The notes beneath the pieces were generated by a model. The model did not search any database. It was given only the letters and a program-made list of their open reading frames with translations, and was not told where the DNA came from. The translations under genes and the position numbers were made by a program. From the NCBI GenBank assembly GCA_945889445.1, contig CAMDBX010000023.1:1-46843 (forward strand): 46,843 bases of DNA, given 5' to 3'. Below, one piece after another: positions 32,688-40,997 of the stretch; within the stretch, counting starts at the first letter, position 1; the number at the start of each line of letters is the position of its first letter. Source of the stretch: Rhizobium sp. Q54. Lineage in GTDB: Bacteria > Pseudomonadota > Alphaproteobacteria > Rhizobiales > Aestuariivirgaceae.

Positions 32688-33543
32688 ATCCGGCGGCCGC
32701 GTGCTGCGCGAGGCGAAGCTGCCCGGTCTTTCCGCCTGGAAGCGCGTGACCGACTACCGGCTGGGCCAGTTGCAACGCGCCACCAATGTGACACTCTACC
32801 GCGACAGCGCGCTCACCGCGGATGACATCCTGGGCTTCGGCTTCGAACACGTGGCGGTGGCCACCGGCTCCGGCTGGCGCACCGATGGCGTCGGGCGCCG
32901 CCTGCTGCGGCCTGCGCCGCTCGAAGGTGCCGATGTGCTGTCGCCGGATGACCTGATGGCGGGCAAGCGCCCGAAGCACCGCAATGTCGTGATCTTCGAC
33001 GACGACCACTATTACATGGGCGGCGTGCTGGCCGAGCTTCTGGTGAAGGACGGCTTCGAGGTCTCCGTCGTCACGCCGGCCGCCGAAGTCTCCACCTGGA
33101 TGGGCATGACCATGGAGCAGCTCTTCGTTCAGCACCGGCTGGTGAACCTTGGCGTGAAGATCATCTCGCACCACCACCTGCTGCGCGCCGACGCTGCCGG
33201 TGTCACCTACGCCTGCGGCTTCACCGGCAGGGAGACGACGATCGACGGCTGCTCGCTGGTGCCGGTGACGGCGCGGCTGCCGCACAATGCCGCGGGGCGC
33301 GAGCTTCTGGCGCGGCGGGATGAGTGGGCTGCGGCCGGCATCAAGTCCGTCACCATCATCGGCGATGCCTTGGCACCGGGCACCATCGCCGCAGCCGTCT
33401 GGGCTGGCCGGCGCTATGCCGAGGAGTTCGACGCCGATGTGGGACCGGTGCCCAAGGACATGCGGCGCGAGGTGACAGGGCTGGCCTCCGGTCCCTTCTA
33501 CTGGGATCAGCAATCCGCGACGGCGGGTGATGGTGCACCATAG
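32688..33543 (+). pseudogene. 5'-truncated trimethylamine dehydrogenase-like flavoprotein
   Basis: Recognisable sequence starts abruptly at GGRVLREAKLPGLSAWKRVT, which in trimethylamine/dimethylamine dehydrogenase-like enzymes follows the first FAD/ADP-binding strand of the C-terminal half. The rest is colinear (DYRLGQLQRATNVTLYRDSA, VAVATGSGWRTDG, NVVIFDDDHYYMGGVLAELL, TWMGMTMEQLF, SVTIIGDALAPGTIAAAVWA) to a proper stop. The FMN TIM barrel and the iron-sulfur cysteines, more than half of the usual roughly 700 residues, are missing. The open frame extends upstream only as antisense of the binding-protein gene. The junction thus marks a deletion or insertion between 32655 and 32690. A functional short protein is unlikely. 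Confidence 0.8.
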
Positions 33544-33570
33544 GTCCATGGCATCACTGGGGTCCAGTTG

Positions 33571-34176
33571 ATGGCCAAAGAAGCGAAGATTGGTGGCGTG
33601 CCGAAGCAAAGGCTCGATGCACTCACCGACGGCGTCTTTGCATTCGCCATGACACTGCTTGTGATCAACCTTGATCTTCCGGCGGGTGCGGAGGTTGCGG
33701 GTACCGATCAGCTGCTATCAGTTCTGTCGAACCTGCAGGACAATCTTCTCGTCTATGTGATCTCCTTCGTCGTCCTCGGCGCTCGCTGGATCAGAAACGC
33801 CAGGGGCCACGCCGTGGACGTCTGGTGCAGCTATGGCTATGCATGGGCGGTGGTCACCCACCTGTTCTTCGTCACGCTCATTCCGTTCTCGACGAAGCTG
33901 GTAGGCCTCTATGGCAATCTCTGGCCTGCTGTCTGCCTCTATGCGGCAAACACCATTCTCGCGGCCCTGTCTTCTCGGAGGGCGGCGGATCTGCTGGCCG
34001 CGCAGGAGGATGTCCCGGGCCCGCGCGGAGGCAAGCTCGACCTCATGGTTTTGATTGCCACGGCGCTGCTCTCCTGCGTGCTGGCCTTCGTGGCGCCGCA
34101 CTTGAGCATGTATGCCTATCTTCTCAATGCCGCGACCCCGCTCCTTCACCGGCTGCTGTCTCACGACGATGCCTGA
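33571..34176 (+). CDS. TMEM175-family (DUF1211) membrane protein
   Basis: A 201-residue protein with about six helices in one or two repeats. The first helix has RLDALTDGVFAFAMTLLVIN, matching the TMEM175 pattern RxxxFSDGvfAiaiTLL, with LTDG replacing FSDG. Bacterial members form potassium-permeable channels; ion choice here is not established. ATG 33571 is used; a TTG one codon earlier is possible. It lies 27 bp after the pseudogene and may use a promoter inside it. Confidence 0.88.
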   Translation: MAKEAKIGGVPKQRLDALTDGVFAFAMTLLVINLDLPAGAEVAGTDQLLSVLSNLQDNLLVYVISFVVLGARWIRNARGHAVDVWCSYGYAWAVVTHLFFVTLIPFSTKLVGLYGNLWPAVCLYAANTILAALSSRRAADLLAAQEDVPGPRGGKLDLMVLIATALLSCVLAFVAPHLSMYAYLLNAATPLLHRLLSHDDA

Positions 34177-34227
34177 CGAAACAAGTACCACCAAGGAATC
34201 TTGCGGGCCGGAGCTGATCAATTGGCA

Positions 34228-34282
34228 ATGGCGCAGAATGCGGAGCACGGGCTATAACCGCCATGTTGCTGATGTCGACGCA
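34228..34282 (+). repeat. Dispersed repeat copy 1 (upstream of YigZ-like gene)
   Basis: Begins ATGGCGCAGAATGCGGAGCA and continues CTATAACCGCCATGTTGCTG. It lies exactly 116 bp before the YigZ-like start codon. Related copies are at 38342, 40496 and 41840, with a partial one near 41488. Function is unknown. Confidence 0.6.
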
Positions 34283-34343
34283 TCATTGAACTGATCATCC
34301 ACCAAGATCTCGAGAGTGAACCCCGGCAGATGTTCCACGCGGC

Positions 34344-34700
34344 ATGATCATTCTCGACAACGTCATCACGGACCGAGGTTCGAAATATGCCGTCTCGGGC
34401 GGGCCATGCCGATCCGGTGACGAGGCCCGAACGTTTCTGGCTGAATTGAAACGCAACAAGAAGTTTGCCAAAGCCACGCATAATTCCTGGGGCCTCATCT
34501 GTGGCGACCAGATGATCAAGAACGATGACGGCGAGGCCGGCGCCGGCATGGTGATACTCCGCATGCTCGAAAGAGAGGGACTGCGGGACCATATCGTCGT
34601 GGTCACGAGGTGGTTCGGCGGCAAGCACCTCGGCGGCGACCGCTTTCGCCATGTGCAGGAAGCGGTGAGAACCTACATCAGGGCGTTGTCAGCCTCCTGA
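34344..34700 (+). CDS. IMPACT/YigZ N-terminal-domain protein (UPF0029)
   Basis: A 118-residue protein made only of the Impact_N domain: SKYAVSGGPCRSGDEARTFL, ELKRNKKFAKATHNSWG, KNDDGEAGAGMVILRMLE and VVVTRWFGGKHLGGDRFRHV. These Asp-Gly-Glu and RWFGGKxLG segments are the family core. Full YigZ proteins have a second ferredoxin-like domain that is absent here. Homologues touch translation control, but this short form is uncharacterised. A decayed duplicate lies at 40612-40830, with the same 116-bp distance to an upstream repeat. No clear ribosome site precedes the ATG. Confidence 0.88.
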   Translation: MIILDNVITDRGSKYAVSGGPCRSGDEARTFLAELKRNKKFAKATHNSWGLICGDQMIKNDDGEAGAGMVILRMLEREGLRDHIVVVTRWFGGKHLGGDRFRHVQEAVRTYIRALSAS

Positions 34701-34824
34701 CGATCTCGAGACGCTCGTCGATTGCCCGTCAAGGCGGTGAGCCCCGTTTCGAACAGGCGATTAAAGTACCGATGATCGGTGGGGGCAGGTGCGCTTCTGC
34801 CGCTCGCGGGTCAACGGGCACGCA

Positions 34825-35928
34825 TCATGGGATAAGCACGAAGTTGCCGATGTGGCGCTTGCGAAGGAACTCGCGCTGCGCTTCTGCAATCATCTCGAGC
34901 GCGAATGTGCGTGCCAGAAGTGGCCTGATTTCACCTCTCTCAATGTAGGAGACGAGGTTTTCAAACACCGGTTCGTCCCATGCGGTGCAGCCGATGAATG
35001 CCAGGTCCTTGAGGTAAAAGTCACGCATGTCGAAGGTGACGATCGGCCCTCCGATGGCGCCCGATGAGACGTAGCGTCCGCCGCGCCGCAGAAGCTTTGG
35101 CATCACGCTGAAGTGGGCTCCGGCAACATTGTCGACGACGAGATCGATGCTGCTTTCGCCGAGAACGGTGAGGAGGTCATCGTTGCGGTCGAGCACCGTC
35201 TCGCAGCCGAGTTGCGTGACGGCCCCGATCTTGTCGCGGTTGGTCACGCCGACAACGCGGGCGCCACGACGCCGGGCAAGCTGGATTGCAGCCGAACCAA
35301 CCCCTCCCGAAGCGCCGGTGATGAGCACCCGCTCGCCCGCGCCGAGATCTGCACGGTGAAGCATGTTCTCGGCCGCTCCATAGGCACAGGGGATTGTTGC
35401 GAGCTCTGCATCGCTCCAGTCGCAGTCGATTGGAAAGACCTCGGATGCCGGCACCTTCACGAATTCGGCGAAGGCCCCGTCGAAGTCTGACGCCATCCAG
35501 ATATTGTCAAGGCTGTCGAAGCCGTTGGAGCGCATGCAGGCCCGGACCAGGACGCGCTTGCCGAGAAGATGTTTTCCGGCGGCACCGCGCGCTTCGACGA
35601 CCTGGCCACAGCAATCCGTGCCCTGGATGAAGGGAAAGGGTGTCGGCTTGTCCCAGCCGCCATCGGCCCTGGCAGAGGCATCGGCTTCAGCGTCCCCGGA
35701 CGCCGCGTCGGTGCTGGTGGTGACACTGCTCGAATACCATCCCAGCCGCGTGTTGATTTCCGTATTGTTGACGCCTGCAGCCAGAACCTTGATCAGCACT
35801 TCGCCCGGCCCGGGCACGGGGACCGGCACGTCCCGATAGACCAGCTTGTCATAGCCGCCATTGCCGATGGTGACGACGGCCTTCATTGTCGTCGTGCAGC
35901 CGGAGATGTCGAACCTGTCTTCGGTCAT
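34825..35928 (-). CDS. Medium-chain dehydrogenase/reductase, quinone-oxidoreductase-like
   Basis: A 367-residue NAD(P)-dependent MDR enzyme. The N-terminus has PVPGPGEVLIKVLAAGVNNT, GTDCCGQVVEA, and the cofactor motif VLITGASGGVGSAAIQLARR, followed by LVVDNVAGAHFSV and a C-terminal substrate domain. Catalytic zinc ligands of alcohol dehydrogenases are not clear, so it is likely a zinc-independent reductase, though GTDCCG keeps cysteines near a ligand site. A Ser/Ala/Asp-rich insertion (about residues 68-92) is unusual. It follows the MttB-like gene by 12 bp on the same strand and is probably co-transcribed. Start may be the ATG at 35931 or 35928. Confidence 0.9.
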   Translation of the reverse strand: MTEDRFDISGCTTTMKAVVTIGNGGYDKLVYRDVPVPVPGPGEVLIKVLAAGVNNTEINTRLGWYSSSVTTSTDAASGDAEADASARADGGWDKPTPFPFIQGTDCCGQVVEARGAAGKHLLGKRVLVRACMRSNGFDSLDNIWMASDFDGAFAEFVKVPASEVFPIDCDWSDAELATIPCAYGAAENMLHRADLGAGERVLITGASGGVGSAAIQLARRRGARVVGVTNRDKIGAVTQLGCETVLDRNDDLLTVLGESSIDLVVDNVAGAHFSVMPKLLRRGGRYVSSGAIGGPIVTFDMRDFYLKDLAFIGCTAWDEPVFENLVSYIERGEIRPLLARTFALEMIAEAQREFLRKRHIGNFVLIP

Positions 35929-35940
35929 CATGAAGTTCTT

Positions 35941-37494
35941 TCAGGAACCGGCCGGTTGCATGTTTTGCTGCGCAAGGCGCACCGGATAGCGCGCCCGGAT
36001 CTGCGCGTCGATGTGGCGCGGCACGTGGGCGGGAAAGTGGCTCCCGAGGATCTCGGCCACCGTCTTGCTGGCGCGCTCCAGAATGGCAGGGCGGCCCCTC
36101 TCTTCCCACTCCTTGGGCGAGCTTCTGTCGCCCAGGATGGGATACAGATATTCGGTCTGCATGCGCGCCAGCGTCTGCGTGCTTCCCAGAAAGTGATTGG
36201 GGCCGCCGAGGCAGGTTTCGCGGATCGCCTCGACCGAAAGCGAATCTTCGCTCACCTCAATGCCGCGCACCGTGCGCTGCGTGGCGCCAATGATGTCATT
36301 GTCGATGACCAGCTGCTCCAGGCTGAAGCCAAGGAGGCTCGCGACCATGCCGGCTGATTCATAGAGGAGGTTTGCACCAGCATTGGCCACGAGGGCGTGG
36401 TTGTAAGCCTTCTCGTAACCCGATTGGATATCTGGCAGCTTCGAGTCCGTCATGCCGGAGGGGACCCCTGAGGTGAGGTCATAGAAGCGGATGACCTGGG
36501 CGGCCGCGGCAGAGAGCAGCGCTTGCTCCGGGCTGCCGCCGGACATTGCGCCGGTGCGGAGATCCGAGACGAAGCAGAACGGACCCATGATGGCAGGCGC
36601 GCCCCTCTGGACGGCATTGACGTAGACCAGCCCCGCAAGGCACTCGGCGATCTCCTGCACGAGCGAACCGGCAATGGCGGCGGGCGATGTTGCTCCTGCC
36701 TGGCCGGCCGAAACAAGGAACACCGGCATGCCGGCGCGCACCGCCACTTCAAGGCAGCGACAGGCTTCGGGGGCAAAGCGCAATGGCGGCACGACGAAGC
36801 AATTCGACTGGCTGACGAAAGGGCGCGCCCGCCATTTTTCCTCCGAACCGGCGATCAGGTGCAGCATCTCCAGTGAGGGCGCCATGAACTCCGGCTCACC
36901 CCAGCTCGTGCCCACATGCTTCGAGGTGCCGATGACCGCGGCGTAGCAAGTGTTGAAGTCCATCTCGAAGGGCAGCGCGATGTCGCGGCAGACAACGGAG
37001 CGCTGGAAGAAATGCACATGCTCCATGGCATCAACCGTGCGGGCGATGTCGTAGAGATCCTTGACCGTCGACTCGCGATAGTTACCGCTTGCCGCATCCA
37101 CCATGTTGACGGCAGCTCCGGCGGTGCCGAAGTGTACCTTCTGTCCCCACGGCTCCATGTCGTGGCGCGGGTCCTGACCGCAGAGGACGAAGTTCCTGGC
37201 AGCCCGCGCGATCGTGTCCTCGACAAGCGCCCGCGGGAATGTCAGGCGACCGTTCCCTTGCAAGATGGCGCCAGCTTCAGTCAGCAGTTCAACCCCGCTC
37301 GGCGGCGCGTCGGACAGTCCGATCTGTTCCAGAACATCGAGGGCCGCACTGTGAATGCGCGGAACATCGCCCTCGCTCAGAGGCAGGTATCGTCCGCCAT
37401 CCATGCCGGGCCAGACCGGGCGCAAGTTCGGTGGAAGTCCCGCCGCTCTTGCAGCAGTGCGGGCTTGGCGACCCAGCCGGCGTATGGTGGACAT
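35941..37494 (-). CDS. MttB-family methyltransferase (non-pyrrolysine)
   Basis: A 517-residue protein of the trimethylamine/glycine betaine methyltransferase family, which moves a methyl group from a quaternary or tertiary amine to a corrinoid protein. Features: HSAALDVLEQIGL, GQDPRHDMEPWG, VHFGTAGAAVNMVDAASGNY, FLVSAGQAGATSPAAIAGSL, GGSPEQALLSAAAAQVIRFY, GANLLYESAGMVASLLGFSL, and CLGGPNHFLGS. The frame is continuous with no in-frame amber codon, so it is the non-pyrrolysine type. The start is ATG 37494, with AGGAG 8 nt upstream; a longer frame to 37527 is not favoured. No corrinoid protein or reactivase is in the window. The MDR reductase follows closely. Substrate is unproved. Confidence 0.92.
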   Translation of the reverse strand: MSTIRRLGRQARTAARAAGLPPNLRPVWPGMDGGRYLPLSEGDVPRIHSAALDVLEQIGLSDAPPSGVELLTEAGAILQGNGRLTFPRALVEDTIARAARNFVLCGQDPRHDMEPWGQKVHFGTAGAAVNMVDAASGNYRESTVKDLYDIARTVDAMEHVHFFQRSVVCRDIALPFEMDFNTCYAAVIGTSKHVGTSWGEPEFMAPSLEMLHLIAGSEEKWRARPFVSQSNCFVVPPLRFAPEACRCLEVAVRAGMPVFLVSAGQAGATSPAAIAGSLVQEIAECLAGLVYVNAVQRGAPAIMGPFCFVSDLRTGAMSGGSPEQALLSAAAAQVIRFYDLTSGVPSGMTDSKLPDIQSGYEKAYNHALVANAGANLLYESAGMVASLLGFSLEQLVIDNDIIGATQRTVRGIEVSEDSLSVEAIRETCLGGPNHFLGSTQTLARMQTEYLYPILGDRSSPKEWEERGRPAILERASKTVAEILGSHFPAHVPRHIDAQIRARYPVRLAQQNMQPAGS

Positions 37495-37883
37495 GTGTGA
37501 AGCTCCTGAAACTCCTGTCACCGTCATGGATAGCGCGAACCCGAAGGCTCCGTAAGACCGTTTGCCGGCACATGCAGCCCGAACGTGGCCCAGATGGTAC
37601 AGGGACGTTGATCAACCATAGGGCAGCCCTGGAAGCGGAGGCCAAGGACATTGGCGCCAAGTGCACCCAGGCCTCGATCGAGCCATGGCCACAGAGTCAG
37701 CAATCGCGCTCGCCTGAGCTCCGATCGTATCACCGCCGTGGAAGCTGGTCAGGCAAAACATAGAAGCCGCCGACATACGGGTCCGGAAGGCCAATCTCGG
37801 GGTCGCCCTCTTCGCAGGCCAGAAGACCGCAGCCGCAAAGCTGAGTGGTTTTGTTCGCAAGTGACTTGCACGGCAGGATAAAG
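37495..37883. other. Intergenic region, nothing certain
   Basis: About 390 bp between the MttB-like gene and a small orphan. A frame of about 48 codons ending at 37863 (including VRKANLGVALFAGQKTAA) has protein-like composition but no start codon or ribosome site, and may be the tail of a decayed gene. I see no RNA gene or terminator. Confidence 0.35.
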
Positions 37884-38159
37884 ATGGGAATTGGTGTGCT
37901 CGGATGGGCGGTGGTTGGATTTGCCCGGATCGGCTATGACTTCTTCGCCGATGACGATGCTGTCCATTCGGTGACTGCTGCCAGCGCCACGTTCGGCTCC
38001 TTCGAGCAGGTTGGCGCCGATATGGGTCCGGTGGTGAGCGCCATGGGCCTGGGCATCCAGGGTGGTTCGGTCGATGGCCTGTCGGGACGACTGGGTGCAG
38101 TGGGAGCTATCAATAGCAACGGCTACCAGTATGGTGTAGGCGGCGAGTTGAGGTGGTAG
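37884..38159 (+). CDS. Small hypothetical protein, possible outer-membrane barrel remnant
   Basis: A 91-residue frame from ATG 37884, preceded by AGGATAA. It begins MGIGVLGWAVVGFARIGYDF, a single hydrophobic stretch, then a Gly/Ser-rich part ending SNGYQYGVGGELRW. The aromatic-alternating C-terminus with a final Trp is like the last strand of outer-membrane barrels, so this could be the end of a decayed porin or autotransporter. A GTG 13 codons earlier gives a longer form. Not recognised as a known family; a chance frame is possible. Confidence 0.4.
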   Translation: MGIGVLGWAVVGFARIGYDFFADDDAVHSVTAASATFGSFEQVGADMGPVVSAMGLGIQGGSVDGLSGRLGAVGAINSNGYQYGVGGELRW

Positions 38160-38565
38160 GTCTCATGCAGCCTGGTCGGGCGGGCTTCTGCCGGACAGAC
38201 TGCGCTTGCTTTGTCCAACACCGACCAACAGCATGCGAACGAGCACAGCGTTCCCAGATGAACCTCTGCTTTTTGCAAGGTTCCTTGCAAGATCCCGTTC
38301 TCGCGCCGTCGGGCTTGCCGATGCGACGGAAGGTAGCAAAGATGGCGCACCATGCGGAATGAAGCGTGTGGCCGCTATTTCAATGGTATGGAGTTCTATT
38401 GACCTGCTGACTGCAGGGTCGACGTCCGGTTCCAGGAGATCTGCGTGGTCGAAAGACGATCGTGTCAATTCTCGGCTTGCTCTCAATCTCCCGTCAGAAG
38501 TGTCTCAACTTTGAGTCACCGTTTGCGCTATAGGGCTAGGGACTGGGTGGCAGAGAGAAGATCAC
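38160..38565 (+). other. Gene-poor stretch with repeat copy 2
   Basis: About 405 bp without a supportable gene. It contains a dispersed repeat from 38342 and a 12-bp near-palindrome CTCAACTTTGAG near 38502-38513, upstream of the amine oxidase gene. The rest shows no recognisable structure. Confidence 0.4.
38342..38396 (+). repeat. Dispersed repeat copy 2
   Basis: Begins ATGGCGCACCATGCGGAAT, identical for 19 bases to copy 4 at 41840, then GTGTGGCCGCTATTTCAATG, which aligns loosely with copies 1 and 3. If read as a frame it gives MAHHAE and a stop. No gene follows at the 116-bp distance seen in copies 1 and 3. Confidence 0.55.
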
Positions 38566-39654
38566 ATGCGAACGACTGTTGCAATCGTCGGTGGAGGGCT
38601 TTCGGGGCTCTATGCAGCGCGACTTCTGACGGATCTCGGGATCGAGTTCCAGCTGCTCGAAGCCAGGAATCGCTTCGGCGGCCGCATCCTGTCGGTTGAC
38701 GCCAAAGGAGATCTTTCGCCTGACGGCTTCGACCTCGGGCCGTCCTGGTATTGGCCCGCGATGCATCCCCGAATGGCCCGCGTGGTTGAGGACCTTGGGC
38801 TTCCAGCCTTTGCGCAACACTCCGAGGGTGACGTTGTGATTGAGCGCTCACGATCCGAGGCTCCACGGCGCTTCCCAACGATGCGACAAGAGCCTGCGTC
38901 CATGCGGCTGGTCGGTGGAACTGGAGCGATTGTTTCCGCTCTCGTGAGGGCCTTGCCGGCAGAGCGACTACATCCAGATGTCCGGGTTACACGCATCGCG
39001 ATGCAGGATGGCGGGCTCCATCTGTCGTTGCGTGCTGGCGCCACCGTCAACGAGCTGGTCGCGGAGCGGGTGATCCTGGCACTTCCGCCGCGGCTTCTCG
39101 CTTCGACCATCGACTTCAAGCCTGCTCTGGACAGCGCGACACTGGCCCGCTGGGGCCAGACAGCGACCTGGATGGCGCCGCATGCAAAGTTCTTTGCGCT
39201 TTACGACCGGGCGTTCTGGCGTGAGTCTGGTCTGTCAGGCACGGCTCAGAGCAATGCTGGCCCTCTGGTCGAAATTCACGATGCGACCTCTGCATCCGGG
39301 TCAGCTGCGCTGTTCGGCTTTTTCGGCCTTGACAGGAAGCAGCGGTTGGCTGTCGGTGAAGCTGCTCTCGTCAATGCCTCCATCGCCCAACTCGTGCGCC
39401 TGTTCGGGCCGCCTGCTGGTCAGCCGCGTGCAACGCTGTTTAAGGACTGGACCGCGGATGCGTTCACTTCGACCGAGGCTGATGAGCTGGCGGACGGACA
39501 TCCGGTTCCCGATCCCAGGTCCTGGATTACTGGGAACTGGGCCTCTTACATCTCTCTGGCCAGCAGTGAGACAAGTGCCACCAACCCGGGCTACCTTGCC
39601 GGCGCTCTGGACGCCGCCGAGCGTGCTGTTCAGGAGACAGCCCGACGGATCTGA
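38566..39654 (+). CDS. Flavin-containing amine oxidase-like protein
   Basis: A 362-residue FAD oxidoreductase of the monoamine oxidase/phytoene desaturase superfamily. The dinucleotide motif is VAIVGGGLSGLYAARLLTDL with the acidic end of strand 2 in QLLEARNRFGGRI. It then shows FDLGPSWYWP, MRLVGGTGAIVSALVRAL, ALPPRLLAS, FKDWTADAFTSTEAD and a C-terminal FAD contact NPGYLAGALDAAERA. It is shorter than typical monoamine oxidases (about 450), missing part of the substrate domain rather than an end. The start has an AGAGAAG site. Substrate is unknown; the surrounding methylamine-type genes make an amine plausible. Confidence 0.87.
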   Translation: MRTTVAIVGGGLSGLYAARLLTDLGIEFQLLEARNRFGGRILSVDAKGDLSPDGFDLGPSWYWPAMHPRMARVVEDLGLPAFAQHSEGDVVIERSRSEAPRRFPTMRQEPASMRLVGGTGAIVSALVRALPAERLHPDVRVTRIAMQDGGLHLSLRAGATVNELVAERVILALPPRLLASTIDFKPALDSATLARWGQTATWMAPHAKFFALYDRAFWRESGLSGTAQSNAGPLVEIHDATSASGSAALFGFFGLDRKQRLAVGEAALVNASIAQLVRLFGPPAGQPRATLFKDWTADAFTSTEADELADGHPVPDPRSWITGNWASYISLASSETSATNPGYLAGALDAAERAVQETARRI

Positions 39655-39710
39655 TCAATGTACCTTCGGCTGCACAGTGCGTATGCCCGTTCGGGATGCA
39701 GCCCGGTCGC

Positions 39711-40382
39711 TCATCTCTCGCCGCGACGGAAGACAAGCAACTTGTTGTTGGCTGGTAGATCGACTGTCTCGCCGAGCCTGAGGCCTGCCGCTTCGGCGAC
39801 GCCCTCGATTTCCGCTACGTCACGCAAGCCCCAGGACGGGTTGCGAGCTTTCAGTGATTCGTCAAATGCGGCATTCGACGGCGCGTTGTGGGCGCCGTTG
39901 TGCATGAATGGACCGTAGAGAAGAAGCGAACCACCAGACCGCAGCAGGCGACCGGCTCCAGAAAACAGCCCAATGGTTGCTGCCCATGGCGCAATATGAA
40001 TCATGTTGATCGATACCATGGCATCAAACGGTGCAAGTCCCTCGACGCCCCACTCGGCTGAGCGCGTATCAACGTCAAGCGGCGCCAGGACATTGTTCAA
40101 TCCCTTGAACATGATCCAGCAGGCGGTGCTGGCGCGGGAGGCGGGATCCGGATCGCTCGGCAGCCAGGTGAGAGCGGGCATCGCCTCCGCAAAGCATACG
40201 GCATGCTCACCTGTTCCGCAGCCGATCTCCAGCACCACGCCATGCGTTGGAAGGTAACGCTTAAGGGCCTCCAGGATCGGGGCCGAGTTTCGCGCTGCCG
40301 AAGGAGAAAATATGCGCTGGTCAGGGCTGTGAGTGCGCTGTTCAAGAGCAACAGGCTCAGTGCTCTGATCTTCATCGTGCAT
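39711..40382 (-). CDS. DUF938-family SAM-dependent methyltransferase
   Basis: A 223-residue protein with the DUF938 pattern: SPSAARNSAPILEALKRYLP, VVLEIGCGTGEHAVCFAEAM as the SAM-binding motif, LTWLPSDPDP, VSINMIHIAPWAATIGLF, SLLLYGPFMHNGAHNAPSN, FDESLKARNPSWGLRDVAEI, and LPANNKLLVFRR. The family is a class I Rossmann-fold methyltransferase of unknown substrate. I use ATG 40382 with GAGGCGG upstream; a frame to 40415 is possible. It is convergent with the amine oxidase gene, 56 bp apart. Confidence 0.88.
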   Translation of the reverse strand: MHDEDQSTEPVALEQRTHSPDQRIFSPSAARNSAPILEALKRYLPTHGVVLEIGCGTGEHAVCFAEAMPALTWLPSDPDPASRASTACWIMFKGLNNVLAPLDVDTRSAEWGVEGLAPFDAMVSINMIHIAPWAATIGLFSGAGRLLRSGGSLLLYGPFMHNGAHNAPSNAAFDESLKARNPSWGLRDVAEIEGVAEAAGLRLGETVDLPANNKLLVFRRGER

Positions 40383-40495
40383 GATGTGAGTCCGCCTCAG
40401 AGAGCTATAGGTCACTCAACCGCAGATTAAAGCTGTCGAGTTGAGGACCCAAAACTGCGGATAGATCCACCTGCAGTCCTCTCAATTATACAGAA

Positions 40496-40550
40496 ATGGC
40501 GCATCATGTGAAATAAAGGTGATAACCTCTATGTCGTTGACATGGAATTT
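40496..40550 (+). repeat. Dispersed repeat copy 3 (upstream of YigZ-like pseudogene)
   Basis: Begins ATGGCGCATCATGTGAAAT, then GTGATAACCTCTATGTCGTT, aligning with copy 1. Its first base is exactly 116 bp before the pseudogene start, the same distance as in copy 1, so gene and upstream region were duplicated together. Confidence 0.65.
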
Positions 40551-40611
40551 TCGTCATCCTGATCGTCCAAGAAGAGTGCCTGTTTGAAACACGACAGATT
40601 CTGCATGTTGA

Positions 40612-40830
40612 GTGATCATTCTCGACATCGTCATTGTCAATCGAGGCTCGAAACATGCCGTCTCGGGCGCAGCATGCCGCTCTCGTCAAGAACCCCGGGA
40701 CTTTCTGGTCAAACTGAAGCGCAAAGAGAGATTTTCCAGGGCAATGCACAATTCGTGAGGGCTCATCTGCGGCGAGCAGGTGACAAAGGACGATGACAGA
40801 AAGGTCGGAGTTGGCATGGCGAGACTTACG
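40612..40830 (+). pseudogene. Decayed duplicate of the YigZ-like gene
   Basis: Reading from GTG 40612, the translation VIILDIVIVNRGSKHAVSGA, then ACRSRQEPRDFLVKLKRK and RAMHNS aligns codon by codon with the intact gene at 34344. At codon 49 a TGA (40756-40758) replaces the Trp of HNSWG. The frame resumes GLICGEQVTKDDD and breaks off after GVGMA; the RWFGGKHLG half is absent. No frameshift precedes the break. It is a nonsense-mutated, 3'-truncated copy. Too damaged to encode a functional protein. Confidence 0.85.
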
Positions 40831-40997
40831 TCGCACGCACAAACGTACGCGGGAGAAAGAAGTTGACATGCAGATACTTGATCCGGAAGCATGGATATCT
40901 GCACCAGGATCCGGATCGGCATCCTGAGATAACGCGGGCGGTGTCCGCCCCGTTTGGTGTGCGCGCCCCTGCGCAGTCAGCGTTAATGGAAACAAGC

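Noticed and set aside
38342-38362. Leader peptide MAHHAE at the repeat core
   Set aside because: The peptides differ in length and sequence between copies, and three of four copies lack a ribosome site, so coding is not supported.
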